In this document: positions 48,809 through 61,136 of the stretch, piece by piece
Numbering within the stretch: position 1 is the first letter of the stretch
Layout of the letters: every line of letters begins with the position of its first letter
Assembly (NCBI RefSeq): GCF_021347895.1
Contig: NC_067113.1
Location: forward strand, 44,493,474 to 44,557,473
Direction: 5' to 3'
From: Acanthochromis polyacanthus
Lineage: Eukaryota > Chordata > Actinopteri > Pomacentridae
DNA: 64,000 bases
Notes under the pieces: generated by a model
Databases searched by the model: none
What the model was told of the DNA's origin: nothing
What the model saw: only the letters and a program-made list of their open reading frames with translations
Translations under genes and position numbers: made by a program

Positions 48809-49832
48809 TAGAGATGGGGTCGATCCGATCCAGTATTGGTATCAGGTTCGGCTGTAAGGAAATATTTTACACTACCGCAAAGTAACCATCCTATTTTAAA
48901 TGTTGAGATAGTTCGAGAATTTAGTTTGAATGGGATTTTATTCAGGTCCAGATGCTGAAATGTGGTTAAAATGTAGAAACTAGCTGTTTTTGTGAGCTTC
49001 TTTCATAGATACATAAAACTCTAGCAAACAGTTTTTCCATTTACAGTGAACATCAAAGAGATGATTAAATATCTTTCTGCACTTCTGGGGTTTCTTAGAT
49101 TCTCAAGCAGAACCAGAAATCTGAGAATCTTTGAAGGTTTCGATGCTTTTAGACCCCAAAGAACACTGATGAACAAAATGTGTACAGGACTTTGAAGTCA
49201 CATTTATTTTGTACAAAAAGTCATTAAATATGAAGAAAAAATAAAAGATGATCAATTATTGAGAGACGTTAAACACTGAATGGAGTCTAAGACAACATGA
49301 GGGTTAAACGTTAAGATAATTGGAGAATTTATTCAACATTTGTCCAGTTTTGAAGTGATTTTATTCAGGTTCAGCTGCTGAAATGTGTTTACGATGGACA
49401 AATTAGCCATTTTTTTGAAGCGATGAAAAGTCTTCGGTGAATACCAGATGTTTTTTATCTTCTAACAAATTGTGCTGGAGAAGTTTACCCTTTGTGTGTA
49501 TCCGTCTTGGATTTTAAAAAGTATTGGCAGTCATTTGACACCTTTACAGTCGCATATTTGTTTTCAGGATAGGATTTTTCCTGTTGAAGGGATTTACTGT
49601 TTTTCTGATATCTTTTTCTGACCTTATACATACTTCAAGTTGCATTTTGGGACATACATGCATTCATACGTATCATACTGGCCTTTAGAGAGGAGTTTAT
49701 TACTGCCTCATTTAAAATAACATTAAAGCAAACACAGCTCTGGTATGGGAATAGTACCGGTATCGGCGGATACTCAAATTCACGTATCGGAATCGGCTCA
49801 GAAGTGAAAAAATTCGGATCTGTGCATTGCTG
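48809..49832 (+). mobile_element. 1,024-bp hAT-type element with perfect 8-bp target duplication
   Basis: CTCTAAAC is duplicated exactly on both sides (48801-48808 and 49833-49840). The left end TAGAGATGGGGTCGATCCGA and the right end TCGGATCTGTGCATTGCTG are imperfect inverted repeats, and CGATCCGATCC/TATCGG motifs cluster near both. No transposase frame is present. The interior contains two related blocks of about 95 bases (around 48903-49000 and 49311-49425) sharing GATTTTATTCAGGT and GCTGAAATGTG, an internal direct duplication. Confidence 0.8.
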
Positions 49833-49840
49833 CTCTAAAC

Positions 49841-51194
49841 AGAATTCCTTCATTCCAGGTTACTGCCTACTATGATGCATCTGTGTTTCTGTCACAGTGC
49901 CTATATGTCAGCTCTTTTTTTCTTTTCTTTTTTTAAAATTCTACGTAAATATTTAAGTGCCTGTATCGCCAGTATAAACATGCTGACACGTGCCACAACA
50001 TCCACGGCTCGCACAAACATCACAACCAGAAGGAGATGCCCTTGAGTGAGGAGGACCTGAGCCGGACTACCCCCCCAACATGTCAGGGAGACAAATGTGT
50101 CTGTTTATGTGTGTTTGTATTTCCCCACAGATAGCATCTTGCGGCGAAAGACCACAAATGTTCACTTGAAGGCAAATGAAATCTGTTTCAGTGCAAAGTT
50201 TTGAAGGATTTGTGTGTGTGTAGCTGCCAGCCTGGATGTCGAGATGTAACTCATTTTTTAATCAAGCGTCTGTATACCCTATTCGTTTAACTTCAAGGCT
50301 TTAGCAGACAACATGAATGACATTTATTCATGTTAATTGACCTACAGTTAAATATAAAAAGCACATAATACCACAATGATTGCACTACATTTATTGACAT
50401 TTATTGATATTTTAGCTCCTCTTACTGGCCTTCAACTGTCCACACATTTCAGTGAAAAACTCTCTCAGCAGATACACCTTTTTGCCAAAATAAAAGCAAC
50501 TCCTCAGAAGAAGCCAAGGTTGCTTCATGGTACATGAAGTCCTTGGAATACTGTGAACTAATTAAACTACGGGGATGCATCATGTATTACACAAAAGGCA
50601 AAAAAGGCTCTCCTTATTCATACATTGAAAGTAATGTATGTAATCATCCCTCTACAGCTGCAGTGTTTATCAGCACCACCTCCCCCCCGTTATATTTTAA
50701 CTATTCACTTCCACAGCAGACATTTATTAACCGTTGCCGCTTTGTGCCAGAAGACTTTAGTGAGTATCGTTTATATCAGCAAAACGGCATAAATTAATTA
50801 AATTCAAAATGATCAGTTTCAAGCTAAATGATTAATGATAGGTACCCATGTCAACAGCAAGATAATGTCAAGCAAGCCGGTCATTATTGCAAAGTGAGAC
50901 CTTTCAGGATGATCAAGACCGTGCTCAATTGCCATAATGATCAGACTGCAGCACAGTTCGTCAAAATTAGCAATACAGGTATTCATGGATGTGCTTAGTC
51001 ACCTTTTAAGAAGAGTTTAGCGGAATTAAACAAACAAGAAAGCATATAAAATGTAGTTAATGACACATTTCTGTGTTAGTAACCTTGTCTGAGAGCAAAA
51101 ACCCCTGGTGGTGTAGTGCTGTTAACAGCAGGGTTTCACCCCACATCATTAAAGATAATGATGGCAGATTACACAAAATCTACTAGGCCAAATG
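49841..51194. other. No gene seen
   Basis: A small interrupted hairpin lies at 50514-50546 (CCAAGG...CTTCATG/CATGAAG...CCTTGG). Nothing else was recognised. Confidence 0.55.
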
Positions 51195-51310
51195 TCATGA
51201 AATCTGGTGGACAGGTGGAAAATGAGCACAGGAAGAACCCATTAAAATTTAGTGCAGATCAACACCACTTTTGTGGAAACTGAGGGCATTGGCCTTGGTG
51301 GAGGATGCAG
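51195..51310 (+). repeat. Fragment of a common teleost interspersed repeat
   Basis: ATGAAATCTGGTGGACAGGT, AGGAAGAACCCATTAAAATT and GGGCATTGGCCTTGGTGGAG occur in the order I know from a widespread fish repeat with text such as 'TTTGGTGCAGATC' and 'GGCCTTGGCGGAGGT'. Its class is not clear from this piece. Confidence 0.5.
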
Positions 51311-52225
51311 GCTTCAAGTGCCTTACAGGCCAACGGTAAGAAAAATACAAAATAAAATGACAAAAACTTTTTTTTAATCCTGTAAATATGCCCATATGAT
51401 GTTTCCTTTATATATGGGAAATATGCAGTTGACGCCATGTGATCTTTCTATCCTAAGCCTGCAATGTACCGATAACCGGCTCAAAAACTGAATCTGACTT
51501 TTGAGGTTTCATACCCAACACACCTCAGGAGCCAATCACAACAACTCCCAATGTGGGGCATTCCATATATCTTTCTTCTTCAAAATTTGTTTGGAATTTG
51601 GACATGTATTACTGAGTTACTCCACTGTTACAACTTGCCACTGTGTAGCAGTGAGTAGTTTAACAGCGTTTGAGCAGCAGTGGTAGGGGAGTTGTTGAGC
51701 TGCCGGAAGTAGAAGGGTGGATGAAGAGAAAGTCAGTCTATAGATCTTCCTATTATAGAGGAAGCAGAAATATAAGCAGGTGTGTAAAGTTAAAAGCATT
51801 TTAAGCTTATGATGCACATGAATGCATTTTTGAGGGTTTGATCAATATTTAAATTAATTTAAAAAAAACTTTAAACTGGAAGGAAGGAAGGAAGGAAGGA
51901 AGGAAGGAAAAATGACCAGTCTTTAGCTCGCAGTTTTAAAAATGACTACGGTTGGGGCATGTCTGTGTTCCATTCGGGGCTGAATCCAGCAGTGGGCAGC
52001 GAAACAGATAAAAGCCATTTGGCCACATTAGGTTTGCACTCTGGGCACCACTAGCTGACCAGTCCCTGCAGGTCTCAGAGACCTTCTAGGCTTGTACTCA
52101 GCAAACATCTCTCACATATTCGGGCTCTGTAAATAAGGCTTTCAATTTGGAGTGAAAAAAAAAGAATTATCTTAGTAAGGATTTTTTTGCCCTATTACTA
52201 CTACAGCCTTATTTATTTGAGCATA
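51311..52225. other. No gene seen
   Basis: Contains the GGAA microsatellite at 51878-51909 and nothing else recognised. Confidence 0.6.
51878..51909. repeat. (GGAA)n microsatellite, 8 units
   Basis: Eight uninterrupted GGAA units. Such arrays can bind ETS factors, but nothing here shows function. Confidence 0.95.
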
Positions 52226-52227
52226 TA

Positions 52228-53778
52228 CAGTGGGTACGGAAAGTATTCAGACCCCTTGAAATTTTTCACTCTCTGTGTCATTGCAGCCATTTGCCAAAAT
52301 CAAAAAAGTTCATTTTATTTCTCATTAATGTACACTCAGCACCCCATCTTGACAGAAAAAAAAAAACGTATGTAGAAATTTTTTGCAAATTTATTAAAAA
52401 AGAAAAACTGAAATATCACATGGTATTCTGCTTCTTTTTTGGAGTCCAGCTGTGTTTAATTAAACTGATTGGACTTGATTAGGAAAGGCACACAGCTGTC
52501 TATATAAGACCTTACAGCTCACAGTGCATGTCAGAGCAAATGAGAATCATGAGGTCCAAGGAACTGCCCAAGGAGCTCACAGACAGAATTCTGGCAAGGT
52601 ACAGATCTGGCCAAGGTTACAAAAGAATTTCTGCAACACTCAAGGTTCCTAAGAGCACAGTGGCCTCCATAATCCTCAAATGGAAGAAGTTTGGGACGAC
52701 CACAACTCTTCCTAGACCTGGCCGTCCAGGAAAACTGAGCAATGGTGGGAGAAGAGCCTTGGTGAGAGAGGTAAAGAAGAAAGATCACTGTGGCTGAGCT
52801 CCAGAGATGCATTCGGGAGATAGGAGAAAGTTCCACAAAGTCAACTATCACTGCAGCCCTCCACCAGTCGGGGCTTTATGGCAGAGTGGCCCGATGGAAG
52901 CCTCTCCTCAGTGCAAGACACATGAAAGCCCGCATAGAGTTTGCCAAAAAACACATAAAGGACTCCCAGACTATGAGAAACAAGATTCTCTGGTCTGATG
53001 AGACCAAGATTGAACTTTTTGGTGTTAATTCTAAGCGGTATGTGTGGAGAAAACCAGGCACTGCTCATCACCTGCCCAATACAATCCCTACAGTGAAACA
53101 TGGTGGTGGGAGCATCATGTTGTGGGGGTGTTTTTCAGCTGCAGGGACAGGACGACTGGTTGCAATTGAAGGAAGGATGAATGCGGCCAAGTACAGACAT
53201 ATCCTGGAGGAAAACCTCTTCCAGAGTGCTCAGGACCTCAGACTGGGCCGAAGGTTCACCTTTCAACAGGACAATGACCCTAAGCACACAGCTAAAATAA
53301 CAAAGGAGTGGCTTCAGAACAACTCTGTGACCGTTCTTGACTGGCCCAGCCAGAGCCCGGACCTAAACCCAATTGAGCATCTCTGGAGAGACCTCAAAAT
53401 GTCTGTCCACCAACGTTCACCATCCAACCTGACAGAACTGTAGAGGATCTGCAAGGAAGAATGGCAGAGGATCCCCAAATCCAGGTGTGAAAAACTTGTT
53501 GCGTCATTCCCAAGAAGACTCATGGCTGTACGAGCTGAAAAGGGTGCTTCTACTCAGTACTGAGCACAGGGTCTGAATACTTCTGACCATGTGATATTTC
53601 AGTTTTTCTTTTTGAATAAACTTGCAAAAAATTTCTACATTTCTGTTTTTTTCTGTCAAGATGGGGTGCTGAGTGTACATTAATGAGAAATAAAATGAAC
53701 TTTTTTGATTTTGGCAAATGGCTGCAATGACACAGAGTGAAAAATTTAAAGGGGTCTGAATACTTTCCGTACCCACTG
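52228..53778 (+). mobile_element. Near-full-length Tc1-like DNA transposon
   Basis: The 1,551-bp element begins CAGTGGGTACGGAAAGTATT and ends in its complement, with TA on both sides (52226-52227 and 53779-53780). The terminal inverted repeats extend about 200 bases with only a few differences, and GAAAGTATTCAGACCCC occurs at the outer ends with a related AGTATTCAGACCC copy inside the right arm, as in IR/DR-type Tc1 elements. It encloses one transposase gene. High arm identity and few coding lesions make it the youngest-looking coding element in the window. Confidence 0.95.
52528..53563 (+). pseudogene. Tc1 transposase, broken by one frameshift and one stop
   Basis: The start is ATG at 52528-52530 within MSEQMRIMRSKEL. 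Residues 10-60 contain paired-like helix-turn-helix helices (TDRILARYRSGQGYKRISAT, then KSTVASIILKWKKFG) and the GRPG hinge. Near 52785 the frame shifts, apparently by loss of two bases before TVAELQ. The catalytic part then continues with the first Asp in [12 protein letters not shown], the second in [11 protein letters not shown] and Glu in [10 protein letters not shown]. The last two are 34 residues apart (DD34E). A TAG at 53441-53443 interrupts the C-terminus just before RICKEEWQRIPKSR; the same frame then runs to TGA at 53561-53563. Total length would be about 340 residues, normal for Tc1. It cannot make active transposase as it stands. Confidence 0.93.
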
Positions 53779-55466
53779 TATTTGTCCTCTAGAATCAATA
53801 CTTCCACTTAAGTATAAGCTTAACTGCTTAGATAGTAGGATGTTTGCAAAATTGGCCCTTACACATGCGCAACAGATACACCTTGTACTGCATCTATATG
53901 TAAATATTATACACACCGCACAATTTAATGCATAGTGATTCTGTTGTAAAAGATGGATTTTAGGAGTGGGACACAGACTGTATGTGCACATTTCTAGGTT
54001 CTTGTGAAGGACTTACACACTGCATACACATATATAAATTAATGCAAACTGGGTATCTATTAGAGATAAGGTGATTAATGGTAATAAATAACAGGTGTGA
54101 CTGGCTTTATACCACACACACACAAAACCAGAAGCCTGCTTCTACTGCTTGTGTTAGTTCATCTGTTGTGTACACACTTCACTCGCAGTGTGTGGACTTT
54201 GTGTGTGTTCAGGAGAAAACTCCTCCTGCCACCAATATCCGTCAAACTGGTCCCCTCCCACTGTAATGCCACTCGGCAGCTTGGCTCCACCGGGCATTCA
54301 AAAACCTTCTGATGTCTCCTCCAGCACACCTGCCTCCAGTCATGCATATTTATGTGAGCGCACGAGCAAAATACCGAAAATGCTAATTATAATACTGTGT
54401 CGACTCAGCAAACCCGGTTTGCATTCCCACCTGCCATCCTCGTCTTGGAAATCTTTCGCCCTCCCCAGCTTGGATTTGGGAAGTGTGCTCCTGCTGCTCA
54501 TCATCAATATTTATAAAGAAGTCAACAGACCAAGGAAGCTATTTATTCTAATAGTGTGCACACCATCATACAGTTCCACAGGTACACGGTAAGCCGGTGT
54601 CCTCACCTGGCTTCCACAAGCTGGAAATCTCTTTCATCACCATTTCAGATCCCAGCAACAAAACCTGGCTACAGATGGAAAGCCCAGTTTGTTCCCCGGT
54701 GCTTTAAACCCTTTTCCACCGATATCTCTGTATTTATTAACTGAAATACTGCACACTGCTTTGTCATCTACTTTTCCCTGCAAATTGTTCCTTTCCTCTC
54801 ATAAACAAAGTGTAAGTTAACTTCCCAACATGAAATAATAGAGGTGAAATATATGGCTGCTTAAGAAATACGTTGACAAGTATTGATAGCTGTAGCCAAA
54901 ATGTGATGTCCAAATTTTTTCCTGGAAATAATAATGTTTAGAGTCTACCGTCTTCAAAACCATCTAATATATTTAATGGAGCGAAGTATATCAGTAATTT
55001 CAGATCATTTATAGAATACAGAGGTCTATGCAAAAGGTTTAATCAACCTGTAAATATCAGGACGATTTAAAAAAAATACCATCAATGGTTATTTGGTAAG
55101 TTCCTGTATACAAGCTGCAGTCAACAGAAATAAACTTTATCAAGTTGATTTTTGGTGCTTTATAAACCAGTTCTCATTCGTACACATGGGCAGTTTTTCC
55201 AATGCACTTGGCTAGTGGGTTGCTCCAAGCATCTTTGATTGCAGAATGAATTTTGGACCAATTAAGCACCTCCCTTGTGGTACTGCATAAAGGAACTTTT
55301 TGTACTTTTCAGCATGAGGAAGACACCAATTCTAAATTCCTAATTCAATTTGCAGGAATGCATCCCCAAACCTATACTGGCTTATCAATAGATATACATA
55401 CCAATGCAGAAGATAAGGTTCTTAAAACAGAGTGGTTCATAGCTAACAATCACATTATATACAGCC
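53779..55466. other. No gene seen
   Basis: Nothing was recognised. The part from about 55170 could be the 5' side of the retroposon that follows, but no motif supports it. Confidence 0.5.
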
Positions 55467-56150
55467 ATGTGTGAATTGGAAATTTCAATAAAAGTTATGT
55501 ATGTCAACACTTCTGCAGTAGTCAAGACTCCTGAGGGCAACACAGATCTCTTCTCCATAGACACAGGAGTACTTCAAGGAGACCCTCTGGAGTCTTTCCT
55601 CGTCATCATCTGCTTAGATTCTGCACTGAGGAATGCAATTCTGCCCTCCAACAGCCTGACCCTAAAGTGTTGTCAAAGTAGAAGACCCCCTGAAGAAGTC
55701 CTCTCTGAACTTGCATTCGCAGATGACAAAACACTGGAAAACACTATTAGCGAAGCAGAAGACTTTCTGCATAAGGAAGAATGATGTAGACCCTCTCAAA
55801 AAGAATTGATGGGACTTATACCAGAATGCTACGGATAGTACAAAACATCTTCTGGAAAATCATACCTCACCAACAAGTTGCTATATGGCCCACATTCATG
55901 CTTCTTAACCATCATTAGGCAACGTAGACTAGCCCTGGATGGACATGTGGTGAAACGCAACAAAGTGGCTGTACTGTTATGGAAAGCTGAAACTATCAGA
56001 AGGGTTGGCAGGCCAAGCACAACATTAATGAAGGTGCTAGAAGAAGACACGGGTCTGGAAGCCAAAGAACTTTTGACTGCAATGCTGGATAGAGGGAGCC
56101 AAAGGAAGAACTTTATTCATGTCACTGATCCCCAAGATGCAATTGACTGA
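55467..56150 (+). pseudogene. Non-LTR retrotransposon reverse-transcriptase remnant
   Basis: A first open piece (55467-55784) contains DTGVLQGDPLESFLVIICLD, the fingers-palm block of LINE-type reverse transcriptases, followed by SELAFADDKTLEN with FADD in the position of the catalytic YxDD. The sequence after 55790 reads KRIDGTYTRMLRIVQNIFWK. A second frame (55878-56150) then has RQRRLALDGHVVKRNK and RRVGRPSTTLMKVLEEDTGL, the C-terminal region usual for these proteins. At least one frameshift separates them. Endonuclease and N-terminal parts are absent, which fits 5' truncation. I cannot assign the clade. Confidence 0.85.
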
Positions 56151-57803
56151 CTGACAGCGAAGAGCAAAGTTCAATATATAGTTTTACAGTGGATTACATG
56201 CCACTATTTTCCTGCCAAGATGGGTTTTCTTTTCTAGATTGACTCATAGTGCAGTTATAACCTCAGTTCTTCTGGGTGCTTTCTGTGGGCCATAGTTGGG
56301 CTGTGGAGCCTAAAACAACAATGCCACCAATGTTCTTCTGAAGTGAAATGTTTAAATACATGGACTGACTCTTGATTGTTTAGTCAAAGCCTTCTAAGTT
56401 GGACGGATCATGAGGGAAAATTAATTTCTTTCAATATGGCTTTGTGAATGCAACAGCTATTAAGTAAATATCTGATTATTAAGTGGCACAAAATGAAGTC
56501 AAGTAAATTACAAAACAAAACAAAAAAAAAAGAGCACACTTGTCCCCAACAAGCAGACAAGTCTTAATACTAAGCCCTAGGGATTCCTAATGTTACCGTA
56601 TTCATGTCTTGAAATCCATTAAAAATAAAGAAAAACTCCAAGCAAAAAGGAGGAAATGGGCCTGTTAATAGCCATGGAAATCTCATTAAAACAGAAAGGA
56701 GCCTGCCTTATAGATGAAAAGCATCATGTCCTTTCCACAGGGTGAAACAGAATGCAATGTACAGCAGATGGTAGGAGTGCCAAAGGGAGACAACAAAGCT
56801 ACATACAAGGTTATACGAAGGCCAAGACAAAGTTCCCACTCATTCAGATGTTTCTGCTGCAATGTAAACTAGGCGCTGTATCCTCCCATGTGTGGATTTC
56901 CCACAAACATCCCTGGACATACATTAATATGCATGTATGAACACTGACCCATGCAACATGCATGGCCAGACTTCTAATATACACACTTAAGACAGGCAAG
57001 TGCATACATACATAGAGATACACTGAAACTCTATGCGCCACATTCACCTCATCTGCATGACTGGTTTATTTTTAGAAAATAAGAGGGCTTGCCGTGTTTT
57101 TATCCTTTCCCCAAAGTACTGAATATTTTGTTGAAGCAAAAGTCCTTCACAAAGGAAGCAGGAACACGGGCTTGGGGGAGCGCTGTATGAAGTACATCTG
57201 AGAGACAGATGGTGAGAATGCAAAAACGAGACCGGAGAAGGAACGATCACATGCAAATGGATGCCCAAAGTTGTTTACTAATCCCTGCTGTGGAAAAAAT
57301 ACATAAAATATACATTCTGAGAAGTGAATACTAAAGAAACTGAGTTTTAAAAGGTGTCGGGATCTGACTCGCTAACTTACCCACACGAGCCACAGTAGAA
57401 GCATTTATTCTCAAGGCTTTTGACTGAGTCACTTATCAAGTTATACAGCAACGCCACAATGATATCCACCAGGCGTATCACAAATGCAGTCGCAGCTAAT
57501 ATGTGCAAATGTGATAATGAAGAATTTGATAATAGTGTAAACAAAAGACAGAAAAAAAAAGTTGAAAGAGAGACGAAGAGAAAATGTTGGGAAAAGAAAA
57601 CAAGAGCAGCCTGAGGAATATTAACGGAAAGTGAATGAGAAGAAGCAAAAGACATTTAAAACGAATTGATTATGTTTTTGAAAAGGCTCTTTACAAGGCA
57701 AAACAAAACAGACTAACTGAACTCTTGATGAAAGCCACATTTACATTTTATTGCTTTCTGTGGGAGTTTTCAGACATCACTGTGTCATACAGTCGTTCTA
57801 GAC
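56151..57803. other. No gene seen
   Basis: Nothing was recognised after the end of the retroposon remnant. The retroposon 3' end is not marked by a clear polyA or short tandem tail. Confidence 0.55.
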
Positions 57804-58126
57804 GATTAGAGTTGCAAGTTATAATTATTCTCACTGTCGATTAATTTCTCGATTATTTGCTTGATTAATCAATAAGTAGCTTGGTCTTTACATTGCCAGA
57901 AAATAGCAAAAAATGTTGAGCAGTGTTTACTTGAGCCCAAATAATGTCCCCTCATGTCTTGTTTCGTCAACAACCTAAAGATATTCAGTTTACTGACAGA
58001 CAATTAGAAAAACAAGAAAACAATTAACTTTTTCTCTACAAACTTTCTTCAACCGATCAATCGATTTTCAAAACAGTTACTGATGAATTTAATACTTGAC
58101 AATTTATCATTAAAGTGTTGAAGTTC
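57804..58126 (+). mobile_element. 'GCTGCAAC' MITE-like repeat, third copy
   Basis: The segment holds GATTAGAGTTGCAAGTTATA, TCGATTAATTTCTCGATTAT, GCCAGAAAATAGCAAAAAAT, CAACAACCTAAAGATATTCA and ATCAATCGATTTTCAAAACA in the family's usual order, matching 23263-23593. The right end is decayed (TGTTGAAGTTC). Confidence 0.65.
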
Positions 58127-58276
58127 TCGTGATGAAGTTACAATTCCAAGACTAACTTCAAAGCTTGGCTATAAAAGTTATCTGCTGTTGCACATGTTTG
58201 GAAGGAAGTCAATATTCTCCAAACCAAAGGGCTGGATACAATTATTCAACTATTCAGACATATGTTTGTTGCATAG

Positions 58277-58657
58277 AAGCGCTCTATTTAGACGGTCGCC
58301 AGGTCGCCGGGAATGATAGGAGGTTGATGACATCATACAAAGTGGCTGCCTCCATGAAGAAAACATGATACGCGGTTCAGCTCGATCGAGCGGATTTGGA
58401 CGGTTGCCGGGTCGCCATTTGCAACGTTTTTAGTCGCAAATGGCGACTTGGCGACCGTCCAAATCTGTGGTCGCCGGTGTTGATCAGGTCGCCATTTGCG
58501 ACATTTTTAGTTGCAAATGGCGACCGTCCAAATCCACTTGATCGAGCTGAACTGCGTATCATGTTTTCTTCACGGAGGCAGCCACTTTGTATGATGTCAT
58601 CAACCTCCTATCATTCCCGGTGCTCGCGGCGACCTGGCGACCGTCTAAATCGAGCGC
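58277..58657. mobile_element. GC-rich fold-back element with nested hairpins
   Basis: The outer arms (about 58279-58404 and 58522-58657) are long near-perfect inverted repeats beginning GCGCTCTATTTAGACGGTCG and ending in CGACCGTCTAAATCGAGCGC. They are flanked by TGCATAG on both sides (58270-58276 and 58658-58664), a likely 7- to 8-bp target duplication. Between the arms are two smaller hairpins built from GGTCGCCATTTGC and GCAAATGGCGACC (58394-58463 and 58487-58525). There is no coding sequence; open frames are consequences of the symmetry. The 8-bp-like duplication hints at hAT mobilisation, but the family is unknown to me. Confidence 0.85.
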
Positions 58658-60524
58658 TGCATAGGCACTGGTAAAATGTGAGGATATATGCACAACTTAG
58701 CTTGAGCATCTTCAAATGTTAGCTTTTTAACTGGAACCCAACCTGCTGAACGACACCACCTCCGCCCAAAGCTTTTACTGTTGGTGGAAACCAAAGAACC
58801 AGAGCCCAAGTTGGCAGAGACACTATCAAATACCAACAATCACTGATTTTTTTCGACCAAGTTCCATTTTACATGAACCGCAGAGCTCATTTCAGTCAGT
58901 ATGTCTATGTCGATATGAGCTGCTTGAAAGGAGATCTAGTCTGGCATGAGATATCCATGTCGATAACGTACTACTACTTCTTCACATTTACCAAAGCTGC
59001 AATGACAAGTGAGAAAACACACTTAAAGGGGCTTGTTCCAGCTCATCCCCTCAACACCCTGTTGCCTCTTCATGGTTTGTCACCGTTGATCGAGAGCCCC
59101 CCACAAGCTTTGCTGATTCCGAGACGCTCCAACCCAGGCGTCTGACCGTGCAGCAATTTGGCCCTTGTCACACTTGCTCAGGTCATTACACTTTCCCATT
59201 TCTCCTGCATCCAACATGCTGACTGTACATTTACCAGCTAATGTATCACAAACCTTGAGATTTATGCCTCATCTGTTAGTGGTCACAATATTTTGGCTGA
59301 TAGGCGTAGGCTTACGGTCTATTTATAACTTCGTGATCCAAAATGTTCTTGTTCTGAAAAATGGATCCCTCCTCTGTTGCTCTTCCTTAAGTTTCGCTCA
59401 TTTTGTCCAGAAATGGATGCTTTTTGGGGAGCGTTTCCTTATCCGATTTCAGGGGCTAAGGACAAGCGGATTTGAATACAGCACAGACTGTACTTGACTT
59501 GAATCTGAAACAAATCACACAAATCCCTCTTCATTTAGGGACTCTGAAGTTTAAAACAAGTGCCCATTTTTAATAAAAGATGACTGCTACTTTTTCGGAT
59601 TCTCTATTCATCACTTTGAACAATAGCAAGAGGACAGAGAAACAGATAGAGAGGAAGTTGAAGGGAGAAGACAGACAGAGATGCATAAAGAGATAGCGAC
59701 AGGGGACTGAGTGACAAAGATCTTTGCCTGCAGCCTTACAGCTGGCAGTCCTTCGCTCAGCTTTCTACAGCTCTGTCTGCTTCTTATGAAAAAGCTGATA
59801 ATAACAAAGGATGAGATACCAGAGAAAGTAAACGTTACAGGCTGTTGGACATAGTACAAACTTTTGCACACAAACACACACATTGCTTATTCACATAGCT
59901 TTATTCTTTTTCCATTTTCAAAGGCAGAAATTTATGTATTTCTGGATGAATCGTGACTAGGGATGATTTACCGTTAATGGAGTACCTATGGCTAATTACA
60001 TTTTGTTTGCAGAGTGAGTTTCAAGCACAGTTTCACAAGCTGAGAAATACTGAAAATATTAAAACAGAATGTAGCAATGGACATCAATCTCATTAACAGA
60101 AATTCAACTAAAAAAAGCTATGTGACTGTCAGAAAACATAATACACATTTCTACTACGTAGAACATACTGCTCAATAATACGGAGCTACAGGTGTGTTTG
60201 TAAATGACAGATCACACATAGCTCATCAATGTAGCAGCATTAGCCAAGCTCGAGGACATCAGCAAACTATCAATCACAAGGTAGACCTAAAGCATACTCT
60301 GGTTTATGATCTACTTCACTCTAAATGGGAGCGTAATTCACAAATGGACTTTATGCTGCACTGAAAGAGGCTTTAAATATGTGATTGAGACCGCAAGAGA
60401 ACAAATCAAGTAAAAAGAAGGGTAATAGGGCTTCTTTTTGCAGTCAGAGGCTTCACCACCTGCTGGTCATCAGACAGAATGCAGGTTTCAGAAGCACAAG
60501 CCACGTTCATCTCATAGTCTATGC
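58658..60524. other. No gene seen
   Basis: Nothing was recognised. Confidence 0.6.
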
Positions 60525-61128
60525 CAGGGGTGTCAAATTCATTTTAGTTCAGGGGCCACATTCAGCCCAGTTTGATCTGAAGTGGGCAGGAACAGTAAAA
60601 ATCACAGGATAATAACCTATAAATAACCGCAACTCCAAATATTTACTTTGCTTTAGTGCAAAAAAGTACATTTTGAGACACAAAATGACAAAAAATGAGG
60701 CAAACAACATGAAAAAAAGACAAAAAATTAGACAAAAAGTTGCAAAATGACAAAAAAATAATGCAAGAAATGACAAAAGCATGAAACAAAACGCCAAAAA
60801 AGACACAAAACAACAAATGGGAAACTCAAAACGGCAAAAACGTGAAACAAAATGACAAAAACATGAGACAAACGACAAAAGTCAGAAAAAAAAACTCTCT
60901 AAAAACAAGACAAAATATTCCAAAAACGAGGCACAAAAAGAACAATCTAGTATTTTACTTTATGATGAAAACAAGGTCTTGGTTAAAGTCTTGAAATTAT
61001 TTTAAATTTACAATTTGCAGGTAATGTTTTCTCTGTAATTTTTACACTTTACATAGTTGTCCAGCGGGCCAGATTGGACCTTCTGGAGGGCCAGTTTTGG
61101 TCAGCGGGCCGCATGTTCGACACGCCTG
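60525..61128 (+). mobile_element. 604-bp hAT MITE with perfect 8-bp target duplication
   Basis: GTCTATGC is duplicated exactly (60517-60524 and 61129-61136). The ends CAGGGGTGTCAAATTC and TGTTCGACACGCCTG are inverted, and the sub-terminal AGGGGCCACATTCAGCCCAG and GGGCCAGATTGGACC are characteristic of a very common teleost hAT family. The middle is occupied by a degenerate GACAAAAA-type repeat (60660-60960). It does not encode a transposase. Confidence 0.93.
60660..60960. repeat. Degenerate GACAAAAAATGAGGCA-type short-period repeat
   Basis: Variants of ACAAAATGACAAAAA, AACATGAAAAAAAGACA and GACAAAAACATGAGACA alternate through the centre of the hAT element. They are the complement of the motif in the TTAA element at 12780-13140. 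Confidence 0.8.
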
Positions 61129-61136
61129 GTCTATGC

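Noticed and set aside
58377..58674. Arg-rich frames on both strands
   Set aside because: They arise from the symmetric GC-rich fold-back element; both strands look alike because of the inverted repeats.
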